Positions 1 to 6,320 are shown, counted from the first letter of the stretch. The stretch is 6,320 bases of DNA from Phycisphaerae bacterium (GCA_030610965.1 JAUWQU010000238.1:1-6320); one strand, 5' to 3'. Notes: generated by a model from the sequence alone, not told the origin. Program-made: numbers and translations.

Positions 1-1626
1 CAGGAGGGTCAGTCCGCGGCCATCGAAGCCGATGCGTGCGTAATGGATATGATACGGGTCCTGCTGCGGGTGGATGCCGCCCACACGGAACCAGATCTGT
101 CGTTTTTCGGCATCCACGCGGTCGACGCCCCGCACGAGCCAGTCGCCCTTGGTGATCTGATTCTTCACCTTGCCGCTGACCGCGTCGTAGAGGTACAGGT
201 GGTTCCAGCCGGCGCGCTCGGACATCCAGATCAGCTCGTCCGTCTGGTCGAGCCAACGGAGGAAGTACTTGCCCGAGTAGTGGATGAACGTCTTGCTCTT
301 CTCGTCCACGATCGCGCGCACCGAGCCGTCCTTCGCGTCGACGGCCAGCAGGCGAAGCACCTGGTGGCCGCGCTGATTGTAGACAAATGTGAAGCGACTG
401 GAGTCGGCCGCCCATCGGAACCCGCCGATGCGATAGGGAGTGGGGAACAGGTCGTCGCGAACCGGAAGGTGCTTCTTTCCCGGCACGTCGAATAGGTGGG
501 GTTTGGTTACGGCGATGCGATCCCCTGGCTTGAGGTAGTTCCAGGAGTGTAGTTTGGGCTGGACCTGGTCCCGCGGCGAGGATTCGATGGCATACACTAG
601 GTGTTCCTGTGCCGGGCGCGTCCGCAGCGCAACGAGGCGCTCTGAGTTCGGGGACCAGTAGAATCGCCCTTCGTAGCGATCGTCGGGCTTGCCGTCGGTG
701 CTCAGGGCGAATTCCTCACCCCCTTCAGCCGCGCGCAGCCAGACATTATGGTCGGTCACAAACGCGGCCCATCGCCCGTCCGGCGAGCGAGACCCCGAGT
801 GGCTGCTGCTTCGTGCCGGCGGACGTTTCGGCTTGGCGGGACGAGGCGTATTGGGCCGCCGGACGGGGGGCTTGCCCGTGACCTCCACCTGTGCCGGCTT
901 GGGCCCGGCCTGAAAGACGCCCAGCGGCTTGCCTCGGGCATCGACCACCAGCCAGACGTGGTTGGCGAAGGTGCGCTGGCTGCGCTCGGCGCCGGCGGCC
1001 ACCTTGCCGTAGCTGCGGCGCTGGCCGGACTGGTCCAGCCAGAACAGCTCCACCGGGCCCTTGGTGAGGTTGAGGAACGTCACGTTGGTTTCCGGCCCGT
1101 TGCTGCCGGAGGCGCGCGGCCCGTCCGTCACGGCGCGAAGCGCCTCGGCCTTGCCCGTTCCTCGCCCGCCGACGAGCTTGGCCAGGGTGTAGCCCTTCAG
1201 ATCGCACCGCCACCATGTGGGCCCGGTTCGAAAGACCACACTTCCGGCCTCCTTGTCGAGGTCGAACTGGGTGATCGGCAATCGGTCAGCCCGTGCGCCG
1301 CCGATGCCGGCGCCGGTGAGGGCTTTTGCCATCTTCTCGTGATCGAACGCCGGCCGGCGAGTGCCCTTGGCGGCGTCGACAAGGACGAACTCGTAGCGGT
1401 CGGCGCCGGTCTGCACGCGGTACCACAGCCGCTTGCCGTCTTTGGACCAACTCGGCTCGATGCGGTCGCGGAAGACCTTGTCGCGCGTCAGCGCCCGCAG
1501 CCTCGCACTTCGTTCGTAGTCCGCCTTCGTCCCCTGCCCCGGCGCGGGGGCAGCCCACACCAGAATCAACATCACAACAAGCGGCCGGGCAAGTCGGCCA
1601 AGCTCTCTACTGGACGGCAACTGCAT
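1..1626 (-). CDS. Secreted S9 family (DPP-IV / prolyl oligopeptidase-like) peptidase with VHL-beta-like insert, N-terminal 542 residues
   Basis: The frame stays open for 542 codons from an ATG at 1626 to the left edge, so the C-terminal alpha/beta-hydrolase domain with its Ser-Asp-His triad is not seen. The start is supported by AGGGAGAG six bases upstream and by a signal peptide: a basic N-terminus, a hydrophobic stretch at about residues 14-27, and a likely cut after Ala-Pro-Gly near 30. Residues 35-175 form an N-terminal region (SWSKDGKRLWYR, VLVDAAKGTRRPAFDHEK). Residues about 180-240 resemble the VHL beta domain (FLNLTKGPVELFWLD, YGKVAAGAE, NHVWLVVDARGKPLGVF). A Pro/Lys/Arg-rich linker follows at about 242-278. 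DPP-IV N-terminal propeller motifs come next: SPDGRWAAFVTDHNVWLR (281-298), SERAGWNHLYLYD (469-481) and QQDPYHIHYARIGFDG (521-536). Family knowledge suggests an exported serine peptidase that trims peptides after proline or a small residue; the substrate is unknown. Its ribosome site lies inside the upstream coding fragment, so translation may be coupled. The assignment is firm for the family and moderate for the VHL-like insert. Confidence 0.93.
   Translation of the reverse strand, partial: MQLPSSRELGRLARPLVVMLILVWAAPAPGQGTKADYERSARLRALTRDKVFRDRIEPSWSKDGKRLWYRVQTGADRYEFVLVDAAKGTRRPAFDHEKMAKALTGAGIGGARADRLPITQFDLDKEAGSVVFRTGPTWWRCDLKGYTLAKLVGGRGTGKAEALRAVTDGPRASGSNGPETNVTFLNLTKGPVELFWLDQSGQRRSYGKVAAGAERSQRTFANHVWLVVDARGKPLGVFQAGPKPAQVEVTGKPPVRRPNTPRPAKPKRPPARSSSHSGSRSPDGRWAAFVTDHNVWLRAAEGGEEFALSTDGKPDDRYEGRFYWSPNSERLVALRTRPAQEHLVYAIESSPRDQVQPKLHSWNYLKPGDRIAVTKPHLFDVPGKKHLPVRDDLFPTPYRIGGFRWAADSSRFTFVYNQRGHQVLRLLAVDAKDGSVRAIVDEKSKTFIHYSGKYFLRWLDQTDELIWMSERAGWNHLYLYDAVSGKVKNQITKGDWLVRGVDRVDAEKRQIWFRVGGIHPQQDPYHIHYARIGFDGRGLTLL
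906..1089 (-). other. VHL-beta-like domain segment inside the S9 peptidase
   Basis: These are about residues 180-240 of the peptidase. Aligned without gaps to human pVHL from Trp88, residues W196, Y206, T219, H223 and W225 fall on pVHL Trp88, Tyr98, Ser111, His115 and Trp117, the hydroxyproline-binding pocket. Four are identical and the fifth is a Ser-to-Thr change. The surrounding pattern also fits: a beta strand ending FWLD, then a Gly turn, then a Tyr followed by an Ala-Ala-Gly turn (Pro-Pro-Gly in pVHL), then H-x-W-L and an Asp. The pVHL alpha domain that binds elongin C is absent. The pVHL sequence was recalled from memory and no profile search was run. Confidence 0.7.
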
Positions 1627-1901
1627 TTGCTGCTCTCCCTGGCAAAGGTAATACGCAACTTCGCGTGCGAAGGGTTGATTCGCAGATCGAGTTCGCCGAG
1701 CCGGCGGAGGTCGTCCAGCGCCGTCGTGAATCGCCGCAACTGTCCCGCAGGCACATTGTCGCCGACACCGGCCAGGTGCGATAGCGTTTTGTCGGCCGAA
1801 TCCGCCACGCCTTCATTGCCGATCAGATGCAGGAGGAGCGACTCGCCCGATCGCATCTCCAGATGCGTCTTGTAGACCGGGATTTCCAGGGTCAAAGGCA
1901 T
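1572..1901 (-). pseudogene. 3' part of an unidentified gene, apparently truncated at its 5' end
   Basis: From the first usable ATG at 1901 this frame gives 109 residues. It includes a convincing protein-like stretch (LTLEIPVYKTHLEMRSGES, LRRFTTALDDLRRLGELD, LRINPSHAKLRITFA). Roughly three quarters of the codons between 1901 and 1640 end in G or C, as in the flanking genes, so this was or is coding. I do not recognise the family; no transmembrane segment or known motif is visible. The frame formally continues up to 2132, but that part is antisense to an IS66 transposase scrap (1995-2075) and reads as non-coding. Between about 1990 and 1915 a different minus frame looks more coding (MGDLAEILSRTTSP), so a frameshift near 1915-1930 is possible. 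The 3' end overlaps the peptidase start by 55 bp. It is best read as the tail of a once longer gene, although a short intact gene with a weak start cannot be excluded. Confidence 0.45.
1632..1639 (-). promoter_or_regulatory. Ribosome binding site of the S9 peptidase gene
   Basis: AGGGAGAG on the minus strand lies six bases before the ATG at 1626. It selects that start over the in-frame ATG at codon 19, which would cut into the signal peptide. The site lies within codons of the upstream reading frame that continues to 1572. Confidence 0.6.
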
Positions 1902-1994
1902 ACCCACCCACAAACGGGCGAAGTGGTCCGCGACAGGATTTCCGCCAGGTCGCCCATCGTCCGCGAAATCCGCCTGGCCCTGCCGAGTTGTAGC

Positions 1995-2075
1995 GGCGTG
2001 CTGACCCGCATCGCCTCGCACCCGCACAACCGGTTGGACGAACTGCTGCCGAACCGCTGGCAGCCTCTGGCCTGA
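1995..2075 (+). mobile_element. Remnant of an IS66-family transposase (C-terminal end only)
   Basis: The only plus-strand coding signal in the window. About 26 codons ending at a TGA (2073-2075) read GVLTRIASHP, then HNRLDELLPNRWQPLA. This matches the conserved tail of IS66-type transposases, which I recall as a 'YLRDVLTRI...HP.NRIDELLPW.W' pattern. Upstream of about 1995 no plus frame continues the IS66 pattern, and the expected 'AYLRD' part is missing, so the rest of the transposase is gone. A stretch at 2141-2155 (CGCCGGACGGATGCC) loosely resembles the ends of some IS66 elements, but I could not confirm an inverted repeat. The fragment cannot encode an active enzyme. It marks a past insertion followed by deletion. 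Confidence 0.6.
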
Positions 2076-2201
2076 TCTTTCATCAGTCCCCCCTCGAATC
2101 GCCCTCCGACACCGCGAGCCCCTCCGCTTCACGTGTACTTCGCCGGACGGATGCCATCTTCTTGGCGCGCCAACAAATCGACGACAGGCATCGGCAGACG
2201 T
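2076..2201. other. Intergenic stretch beside the IS66 remnant, no gene seen
   Basis: About 125 bases between the transposase stop and the zinc-ribbon stop codon. No plausible coding frame or strong hairpin is visible. It may contain the outer end of the lost IS66 element (see 2141-2155), since IS66 transposase genes end close to the right end of the element. Confidence 0.35.
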
Positions 2202-2390
2202 TCACCGGCAGAGCGTAATCCCGTACAAACAATACGCCAAGTACGCGGCCATGAGGATAACGCCGAACAGGACGAGGAGCCAGATAGCGACGGCAGATCC
2301 TTGCGGATGGCCGCATTGGCGGCAGAACGGACTGAGGGGGCTGATATCCTTCCCGCAGGCCTTGCAGTTCTTCAACTTTGGCTTTTGCAT
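2202..2390 (-). CDS. Small zinc-ribbon membrane protein, 62 residues
   Basis: A short complete gene. The ATG at 2390 is preceded by TAGGAG with a six-base spacer, a good ribosome site. The N-terminal half holds a four-cysteine zinc ribbon, C9-x2-C12 and C23-x2-C26, with the typical 'CKACGKDISPLSPFCRQCG' spacing. Residues 33-56 form one hydrophobic membrane helix, followed by a very short tail ending in Cys-Arg. The usual layout of such proteins puts the zinc ribbon in the cytoplasm and the helix in the inner membrane. Small proteins of this kind are widespread and mostly of unknown role, so I give no function. It lies about 260 bp downstream of the RND permease on the same strand and could share its transcript or have its own promoter; neither is shown by the sequence. 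Confidence 0.8.
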   Translation of the reverse strand: MQKPKLKNCKACGKDISPLSPFCRQCGHPQGSAVAIWLLVLFGVILMAAYLAYCLYGITLCR

Positions 2391-2394
2391 GGCA

Positions 2395-2400
2395 ATCTCC
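2395..2400 (-). promoter_or_regulatory. Ribosome binding site of the zinc-ribbon gene
   Basis: TAGGAG... on the minus strand, with the AGGAG core ending about six bases before the ATG at 2390. It supports this start and that the small gene is translated. Confidence 0.6.
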
Positions 2401-2504
2401 TATCGCGGTTGTCTGCCAGTGGTAAACTCAGGCAACCTATTCGCCCATGGCGCGGCTTCAGCTTGATGTCCGCGACGTGCCCGGACGAGTCGCCAATCGG
2501 ACGG

Positions 2505-2635
2505 CTAGGCGTCCTTCCTTGCCTGGAACCCGTGGTACACTCGCTTCATGTCTACGCCCTGGAGTGCTGCTTCCTTGTCGTAGCGTAACTGCTCGCCAGG
2601 ATATAGAGCTGCCGGCAGAACAGTTCGCCGTGCAT
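2505..2635 (-). pseudogene. Possible frameshifted small-protein relic between the RND permease and the zinc-ribbon gene
   Basis: From an ATG at 2635 one frame reads MHGELFCRQLYILA. About 45 bases on, the frame one base over reads EQLRYDKEAALQGVDMKRVY, then HGFQARKDA and a TAG at 2505-2507. Joining the two needs only one missing base near 2593. The joined product would be about 43 residues, helical and amphipathic, with coding-like composition. No family is recognised and there is no clear ribosome site before the ATG. It could be a decayed small gene, a sequencing error in a live one, or chance. The rest of the 258 bases between the permease stop and the zinc-ribbon start shows nothing else I can name. 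Confidence 0.25.
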
Positions 2636-2644
2636 GCAACTGTT
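2619..2644 (-). terminator. Weak hairpin just after the RND permease stop
   Basis: A perfect 7-bp inverted repeat (AACAGTT at 2619-2625 and AACTGTT at 2638-2644) with a 12-base loop starts 4 bp after the permease stop codon. The stem is short and AT-rich and no T-run follows on the minus strand, so it is a poor intrinsic terminator. It may be only a transcript-end hairpin or chance. Confidence 0.2.
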
Positions 2645-2648
2645 TGAG

Positions 2649-5600
2649 CTAAGATTCGGCTTGGAAACTATCAAACATTCTTTCCTCTTGCTTCTCTTTA
2701 TGCCTGAAGTGAACCAGCCCATAGGCCGCGGGCAGGAACAACAACGTCAGCACCAGCGAGTACAGCAGGCCGCCGATCACGGCTATAGCCATCGTGACGA
2801 GCATGCCGCCTCCCTCGCCAAGGTTCATCGCCAGCGGTACCAGCCCGAGCACCGTGGTCAACTGGGTCATCAAGATCGGGCGCACGCGGGTCGGGGCTGC
2901 TTTGCGGATGGCATCCAGAGGCGCCAGCCCGGTCCGGCGATACTCCTCGGCCAGGGTCAATAGCACCACGCCCTGCGACGTGATGCCGCCCATCATCACG
3001 AGGATGCCGATCTGCACGGTCACACCCACCGGGGCGCCCGCGAAAGACAGGGCGAGGAGAGCTCCAGTCAGGGCTAACGGGACGTTCAGAATGATAAGGA
3101 AAGGCAGCACGAAGGATTCGTACTGAATGGCCAATATCACGTAGGCGAACAGTCCGGCGAAGCCGATGATCAGTCCCAGGACCTGGCGGCTTTCCTTCAT
3201 GAAGCGGGCTTGGCTGCCCATGGAAATCTCGACGCCCGGGGGCGGCTCCAGGTCAATGGCCGCCTGCTCAGCGCGGGCGAGGGCCTCGCCAACACTGACT
3301 CCGGCCGGGTCAGCGCGAACGATCACCCTTATGATCTGGTCCTCGCGGGATATCTCTACGGGCCCCACGGCCCTGCGAACTTCTGCTATGTCTCGCAGAT
3401 AGATCGGTTCGCCATGGCGGGTCTCCACGATCAGGTTTTCCAGGTCTGTCTTGCTGCTAAGGTTAATTTCAGGCACCATGACCCGAATGGGATAATACTC
3501 CACTCCTTCACGGTATTGGGTTCCCACAAGGCCATGCACCTGAGCTCGCAGAGTCGTGGCAACCTGGTTGACGGAGATTCCCATTGCCGACGCGCGGGCG
3601 CGGTCTATGTACACGCGATACTCCGGCTTGGTCATGTCCATCGAAATGTTCACGCCTGAGAGCCCCGGCGTCTTGTTAAGCCGGGCCGCCAATTTCTCGG
3701 AGAACTCGTAGAGTAATATGGCGTCACTTCCCTTGACGCAGACCTCCACGTCCTGCTCGCCCACCTTACGCAAGCCCTTGATCGGCCTCGGCTTAACAGG
3801 CAGTTTAGCCCCTGGCTCCTGCGATTGTATCCCGGCTACCCAAGGTCTGATCTTCTTGAGGAACTGCGCCGTGGTGATATCCCGCTGGCTTCGCGGGACA
3901 AGCTGGATATTCAGGTTGCCCTCGTTGCCGACCTCGAGGGTGTAGAGCCCGAAGACCCTGCCGCCGGAAAGCCGGAACATGCTCTCGATCTCGGGTAAGC
4001 CCTGGAACCGGTTTTCCACCCGCGTTAGAATCCGATCCACTTCTGCCAGAGAGGTGCCACTAGGCATCTTGAGCTTCACCATCACGCGGCCATCGTCGAG
4101 CTTGGGCAGGAACTGCGTGCCGGCTTGGCTGGCGAGCCATACACCCGCGCCGAACAGCGCCAGCGCGACAAGCACCACGACCCACTTTGCCCGCAGGCAG
4201 CCACCCAGCAATCGCCGGTAGACACGAATACCGAATTCAATAATTCGATCAAAGGCCTTGGCGGTGCGGGAACTTTGCCCGGTCGCCTCGTGGCGCAGGA
4301 GCCTGTCGGTCAGCAGCGGCGTGAGGGTCAGCGCGATCAACAGCGAGATCAGTACGACCCCGCCTACCACAAAGACGAGTTCGCTGAGCAGGATGGCCAC
4401 CATGCCGGGCACGAACACGAACGGCATGAAGATCACGAGGAACGTGAGGGTAGAGGCGATGATCGCCGAGCCGACCTCCTTGGTACCTTGCCGGGCGTAA
4501 TCGTCCACGCCCTCGGACTTCAATCGCGTGATGTTCTCCAGAACCACGATAGAGTTGTCCAAGATCACTCCCAGCGCGACCACCAGCCCTCCCAGGGAGA
4601 AGACGTTGATGGAGAAGTCGGCGGCCTTCATCAGGGCAAAGTTGGCCAGCAGAGTGATTGGCAGAGCGACGGCCATCACGATCACCTGCCGCCATCGCCC
4701 CAAGAAGAGGTACACGACAATGACAACAAGCACGGCGGCCAAGATCGCCGAGTCCTCCACGCTATTGATGGCGTTCCTGACGTAGACGCCGTCGTCCTCC
4801 ACATAGGCGAAGTGGATATCCTCCGGAATGTCACCGCGTCTTTGCAGTTCATCCAGGCGAGCCTTGACACCTTCGGCAACCGTGACTGCGTTGGCGGCAT
4901 ACTGCTTGAGCACCTTGAACTCGACGCACGGCTGCCCGTTGAAGTGCGTATCGACCCGCATCTCCGCATGTGAGTCTTCCACGCGGGCTACATCCTTGAC
5001 GTAGACTTTTTCTCCGTCGGGGCTTATTGCCACGACGACGTTTTCGATTTCTTCAAGATTCTCGAACTCGCCCATGGGCCGGACAATGATCTCGCGAAGC
5101 TCGATGGTCACGCGACCGGCGAATGTCTCGATGTTCTCTTCGTGGAGGGCCTTGGCAACCCAGGCCGGGGATATCTTGTAGGCCTGAAGACGTTCCGGGT
5201 CGAGGTGGACACGGATTTCCCGCTGCAGCCCACCGACGACCTCGGCTCCTGCCGAGCCGGGCACGGCTGTCAACCGATCAATGAGCCATTCGTCCGCCCA
5301 CTCGCGAAGCCAGACGAGATCGTGCTCGTCTGAGGTGAGCATCACCTCGAGTACCGGCAATTGCGACGGGTCGGCCTTGATGATGATCGGAGGGTCCATG
5401 TCGCGCGGCAGTTTCTTTGTTACGCGCCCCATGGCGGCCACCACGTCTTGGAAGGCCACCTCCACATCCACCCCATATTTGAAGTTTACCAACAGCGTGT
5501 ACATGCCCTCGATACTGGAGGACTCCATGTAATCGAGGTCATCAACCGTGGCAATCACTTCCTCCAAGGGGTCGGCGATGTTGTTCTCGATATCGTCTGC

Positions 5601-5765
5601 CGTCGCCCCGCGCCACCAGATGTGAATCTTTACCATCGGGTAGGAAATGTCGGGCAAATAGTTTACGTCAAGTTGCGTAAGGCTGAACAACCCGGCAGCC
5701 AGGGCCGCGATCGTGAGTACAGTGACAGCAACAGGGCGTTTGAGTGCTATGGCGGTAATCCTCAT
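2649..5765 (-). CDS. RND efflux permease (AcrB/MdtB-type, HAE-like), complete, 1038 residues
   Basis: Inner-membrane proton-driven pump of the resistance-nodulation-division superfamily. It works as a trimer with a periplasmic adaptor and an outer-membrane channel. The length is normal for the family. TM1 is at about 11-30, and a large periplasmic loop runs from about 33 to 337 (LPDISYPMVKI, PPIIIKADPSQLPVLEV). TM2-TM6 span 338-486 and TM7 is near 527-545. The second large loop spans about 551-860 (QFLPKLDDGRVMVKLKMPSG), and TM8-TM12 span 862-1015 (RPILMTQLTTVLGLVPLAM, at 962-980). TM4 reads GVILDNSIVVLEN: D403 matches the first Asp of the AcrB pair, and the second is N404. TM10 reads GGITSQGVVLL, with Q931 where AcrB has its key lysine. 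The TM4 pattern argues against the heavy-metal (CzcA/CusA) branch. The start overlaps the adaptor stop by 4 bp (ATGA), with GGGAG nine bases upstream, indicating translational coupling. The substrate cannot be told from sequence. Confidence 0.96.
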   Translation of the reverse strand: MRITAIALKRPVAVTVLTIAALAAGLFSLTQLDVNYLPDISYPMVKIHIWWRGATADDIENNIADPLEEVIATVDDLDYMESSSIEGMYTLLVNFKYGVDVEVAFQDVVAAMGRVTKKLPRDMDPPIIIKADPSQLPVLEVMLTSDEHDLVWLREWADEWLIDRLTAVPGSAGAEVVGGLQREIRVHLDPERLQAYKISPAWVAKALHEENIETFAGRVTIELREIIVRPMGEFENLEEIENVVVAISPDGEKVYVKDVARVEDSHAEMRVDTHFNGQPCVEFKVLKQYAANAVTVAEGVKARLDELQRRGDIPEDIHFAYVEDDGVYVRNAINSVEDSAILAAVLVVIVVYLFLGRWRQVIVMAVALPITLLANFALMKAADFSINVFSLGGLVVALGVILDNSIVVLENITRLKSEGVDDYARQGTKEVGSAIIASTLTFLVIFMPFVFVPGMVAILLSELVFVVGGVVLISLLIALTLTPLLTDRLLRHEATGQSSRTAKAFDRIIEFGIRVYRRLLGGCLRAKWVVVLVALALFGAGVWLASQAGTQFLPKLDDGRVMVKLKMPSGTSLAEVDRILTRVENRFQGLPEIESMFRLSGGRVFGLYTLEVGNEGNLNIQLVPRSQRDITTAQFLKKIRPWVAGIQSQEPGAKLPVKPRPIKGLRKVGEQDVEVCVKGSDAILLYEFSEKLAARLNKTPGLSGVNISMDMTKPEYRVYIDRARASAMGISVNQVATTLRAQVHGLVGTQYREGVEYYPIRVMVPEINLSSKTDLENLIVETRHGEPIYLRDIAEVRRAVGPVEISREDQIIRVIVRADPAGVSVGEALARAEQAAIDLEPPPGVEISMGSQARFMKESRQVLGLIIGFAGLFAYVILAIQYESFVLPFLIILNVPLALTGALLALSFAGAPVGVTVQIGILVMMGGITSQGVVLLTLAEEYRRTGLAPLDAIRKAAPTRVRPILMTQLTTVLGLVPLAMNLGEGGGMLVTMAIAVIGGLLYSLVLTLLFLPAAYGLVHFRHKEKQEERMFDSFQAES

Positions 5766-6319
5766 TGCTCGTTACTCCCGGGCGCCTTATTGCTGGTCGG
5801 GGCCTGCGCCAGCTTGCCTAATTGAACCATCGCCCCATCCTTCAGGTTGAGGTTCCCGGCGATGACGACCATCTCGCCGCTGAGGACGCCATCGGTAAGC
5901 TGCACGCGATCTCCCTGTTCCAATCCAAGCGTGACCCTTCGCATACTCGCCTTGCCATCACTGACGACGTAGACGACCTTATAGCCTCTGGGCGTTGCCA
6001 CGATGGCCGCGTCGGGAACCACCACGGCGTCCTCAACCACTCGGCCCTGCACCGATACCCGGGCAAACAAATGGGGAATCAGTTCCACGGGCTCAATAAT
6101 CTTCACCTCGATGATCCGCGTGCGAGATTCCCACTCGAGTCGGGGGTAGACCCGCTCGATCCTCGCACTGAATGTCTTTCCGGGAAACGCATCCAGCCGA
6201 ACGCTGGCTACGGTGCCCTTGCGGATGTCGGCAGCGCAGCTCTCCGGTAGCCCCGCCCGCACCACGAGCGACGAGGGGTCCATCATCTTGAGCAACTGCG
6301 ATCGCGGTGTGGCCAGATC
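5762..6319 (-). CDS. RND efflux periplasmic adaptor (membrane fusion protein), C-terminal 185 residues
   Basis: The frame is open to the right edge, so the signal peptide or lipid anchor, hairpin and most of the lipoyl domain are missing. The visible part starts at the end of the barrel-sandwich domain (TPRSQLLKMMDPSSLVVRAGLPE, first 26 residues or so). The beta-barrel domain follows to about residue 90 (GTVASVRLDAFPGKTFSARI, RTRIIEVKI, HLFARVSV). A membrane-proximal domain comes next (VVVPDAAIV, YVVSDGKASMRRVTLGLEQG, LSGEMVVIAGNLNLKDGAMV) to about 166. The protein ends in a polar Asn/Ser/Pro-rich tail (170-185). It joins the inner-membrane permease to an outer-membrane channel. The downstream permease overlaps it by 4 bp, so the two form one operon and one pump. 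A TTG at 6295 is not a real start, because the domain continues upstream of it. Confidence 0.93.
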   Translation of the reverse strand, partial: DLATPRSQLLKMMDPSSLVVRAGLPESCAADIRKGTVASVRLDAFPGKTFSARIERVYPRLEWESRTRIIEVKIIEPVELIPHLFARVSVQGRVVEDAVVVPDAAIVATPRGYKVVYVVSDGKASMRRVTLGLEQGDRVQLTDGVLSGEMVVIAGNLNLKDGAMVQLGKLAQAPTSNKAPGSNEQ

Positions 6320-6320
6320 G

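Noticed and set aside
748..1875. Plus-strand open frame of 375 codons
   Set aside because: It lies antisense to the S9 peptidase and the fragment upstream, is rich in Arg, Ala and Pro with no family resemblance, and mirrors the GC-rich third positions of the real minus-strand frame.
1902..2132. N-terminal extension of the minus-strand frame ending at 1572, to an ATG at 2132
   Set aside because: This part is antisense to the IS66 transposase tail and reads as a low-complexity Arg/Gln/Ala mix, unlike the downstream portion.
2083..2316. Minus-strand frame of 77 codons
   Set aside because: Overlaps the zinc-ribbon gene in another frame; that gene has the better ribosome site, the four-cysteine motif and a membrane helix.
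2631..2638. TGCATGCA palindrome as a possible operator
   Set aside because: An isolated 8-bp palindrome in the loop of a weak hairpin after a gene end; no promoter elements nearby, so chance is enough.
2447..2647. Plus-strand frame of 66 codons between the permease and zinc-ribbon genes
   Set aside because: Arg-rich, no ribosome site, no recognisable motif, and opposite to a better though weak minus-strand signal.
4125..4973. Plus-strand open frame of 282 codons, rich in His, Gln, Asp and Arg
   Set aside because: Antisense to conserved transmembrane segments of the RND permease; its composition is that of a reverse-strand shadow, with no ribosome site or motif.
1..6320. CRISPR array, tRNA/rRNA, phage genes, toxin-antitoxin pair or a novel defence system
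   Set aside because: No direct repeats with spacers, RNA gene signatures or matching small gene pairs were seen; the window is explained by an efflux operon, a peptidase and a disturbed accessory stretch.

Overview
The window is GC-rich bacterial DNA, with most codons in the real genes ending in G or C. Nearly every gene lies on the minus strand, so it reads right to left. The best taxonomic hint is the secreted S9-type peptidase at the left edge. It carries a VHL-beta-like segment inside its N-terminal half, an arrangement I recall from planctomycete proteins. Planctomycetota or a relative is therefore the most likely source, by inference and not by a database search.

Right part (6319 down to 2649): the C-terminal part of a periplasmic adaptor (membrane fusion protein) overlaps by 4 bp the start of a complete 1038-residue RND efflux permease. 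Together they form an inner-membrane efflux operon. No outer-membrane channel gene is in view and may lie beyond the right edge. The permease has a non-standard proton-relay set: Asp-Asn in TM4, and Gln where AcrB has the TM10 lysine.

Middle part (2648 down to 1627): a small, disturbed accessory stretch. It holds a possible 43-codon relic with one frameshift, a well-supported 62-residue zinc-ribbon membrane protein, a 3'-terminal scrap of an IS66-type transposase on the plus strand, and next to that scrap the 3' end of an unidentified gene that looks truncated at its 5' end. The likely history is insertion of an IS66-type element followed by deletion.

Left part (1626 down to 1): the first 542 codons of a secreted prolyl-oligopeptidase/DPP-IV-like protein. 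It has a signal peptide, a VHL-beta-like insert, a Pro/Lys/Arg-rich linker and the start of the beta-propeller. The catalytic domain lies beyond the window. In an ungapped alignment the insert keeps four of the five residues that form the hydroxyproline pocket of human pVHL, with Ser to Thr at the fifth. This is the most interesting observation here. I see no CRISPR array, RNA gene, phage module or clear multi-gene defence system.
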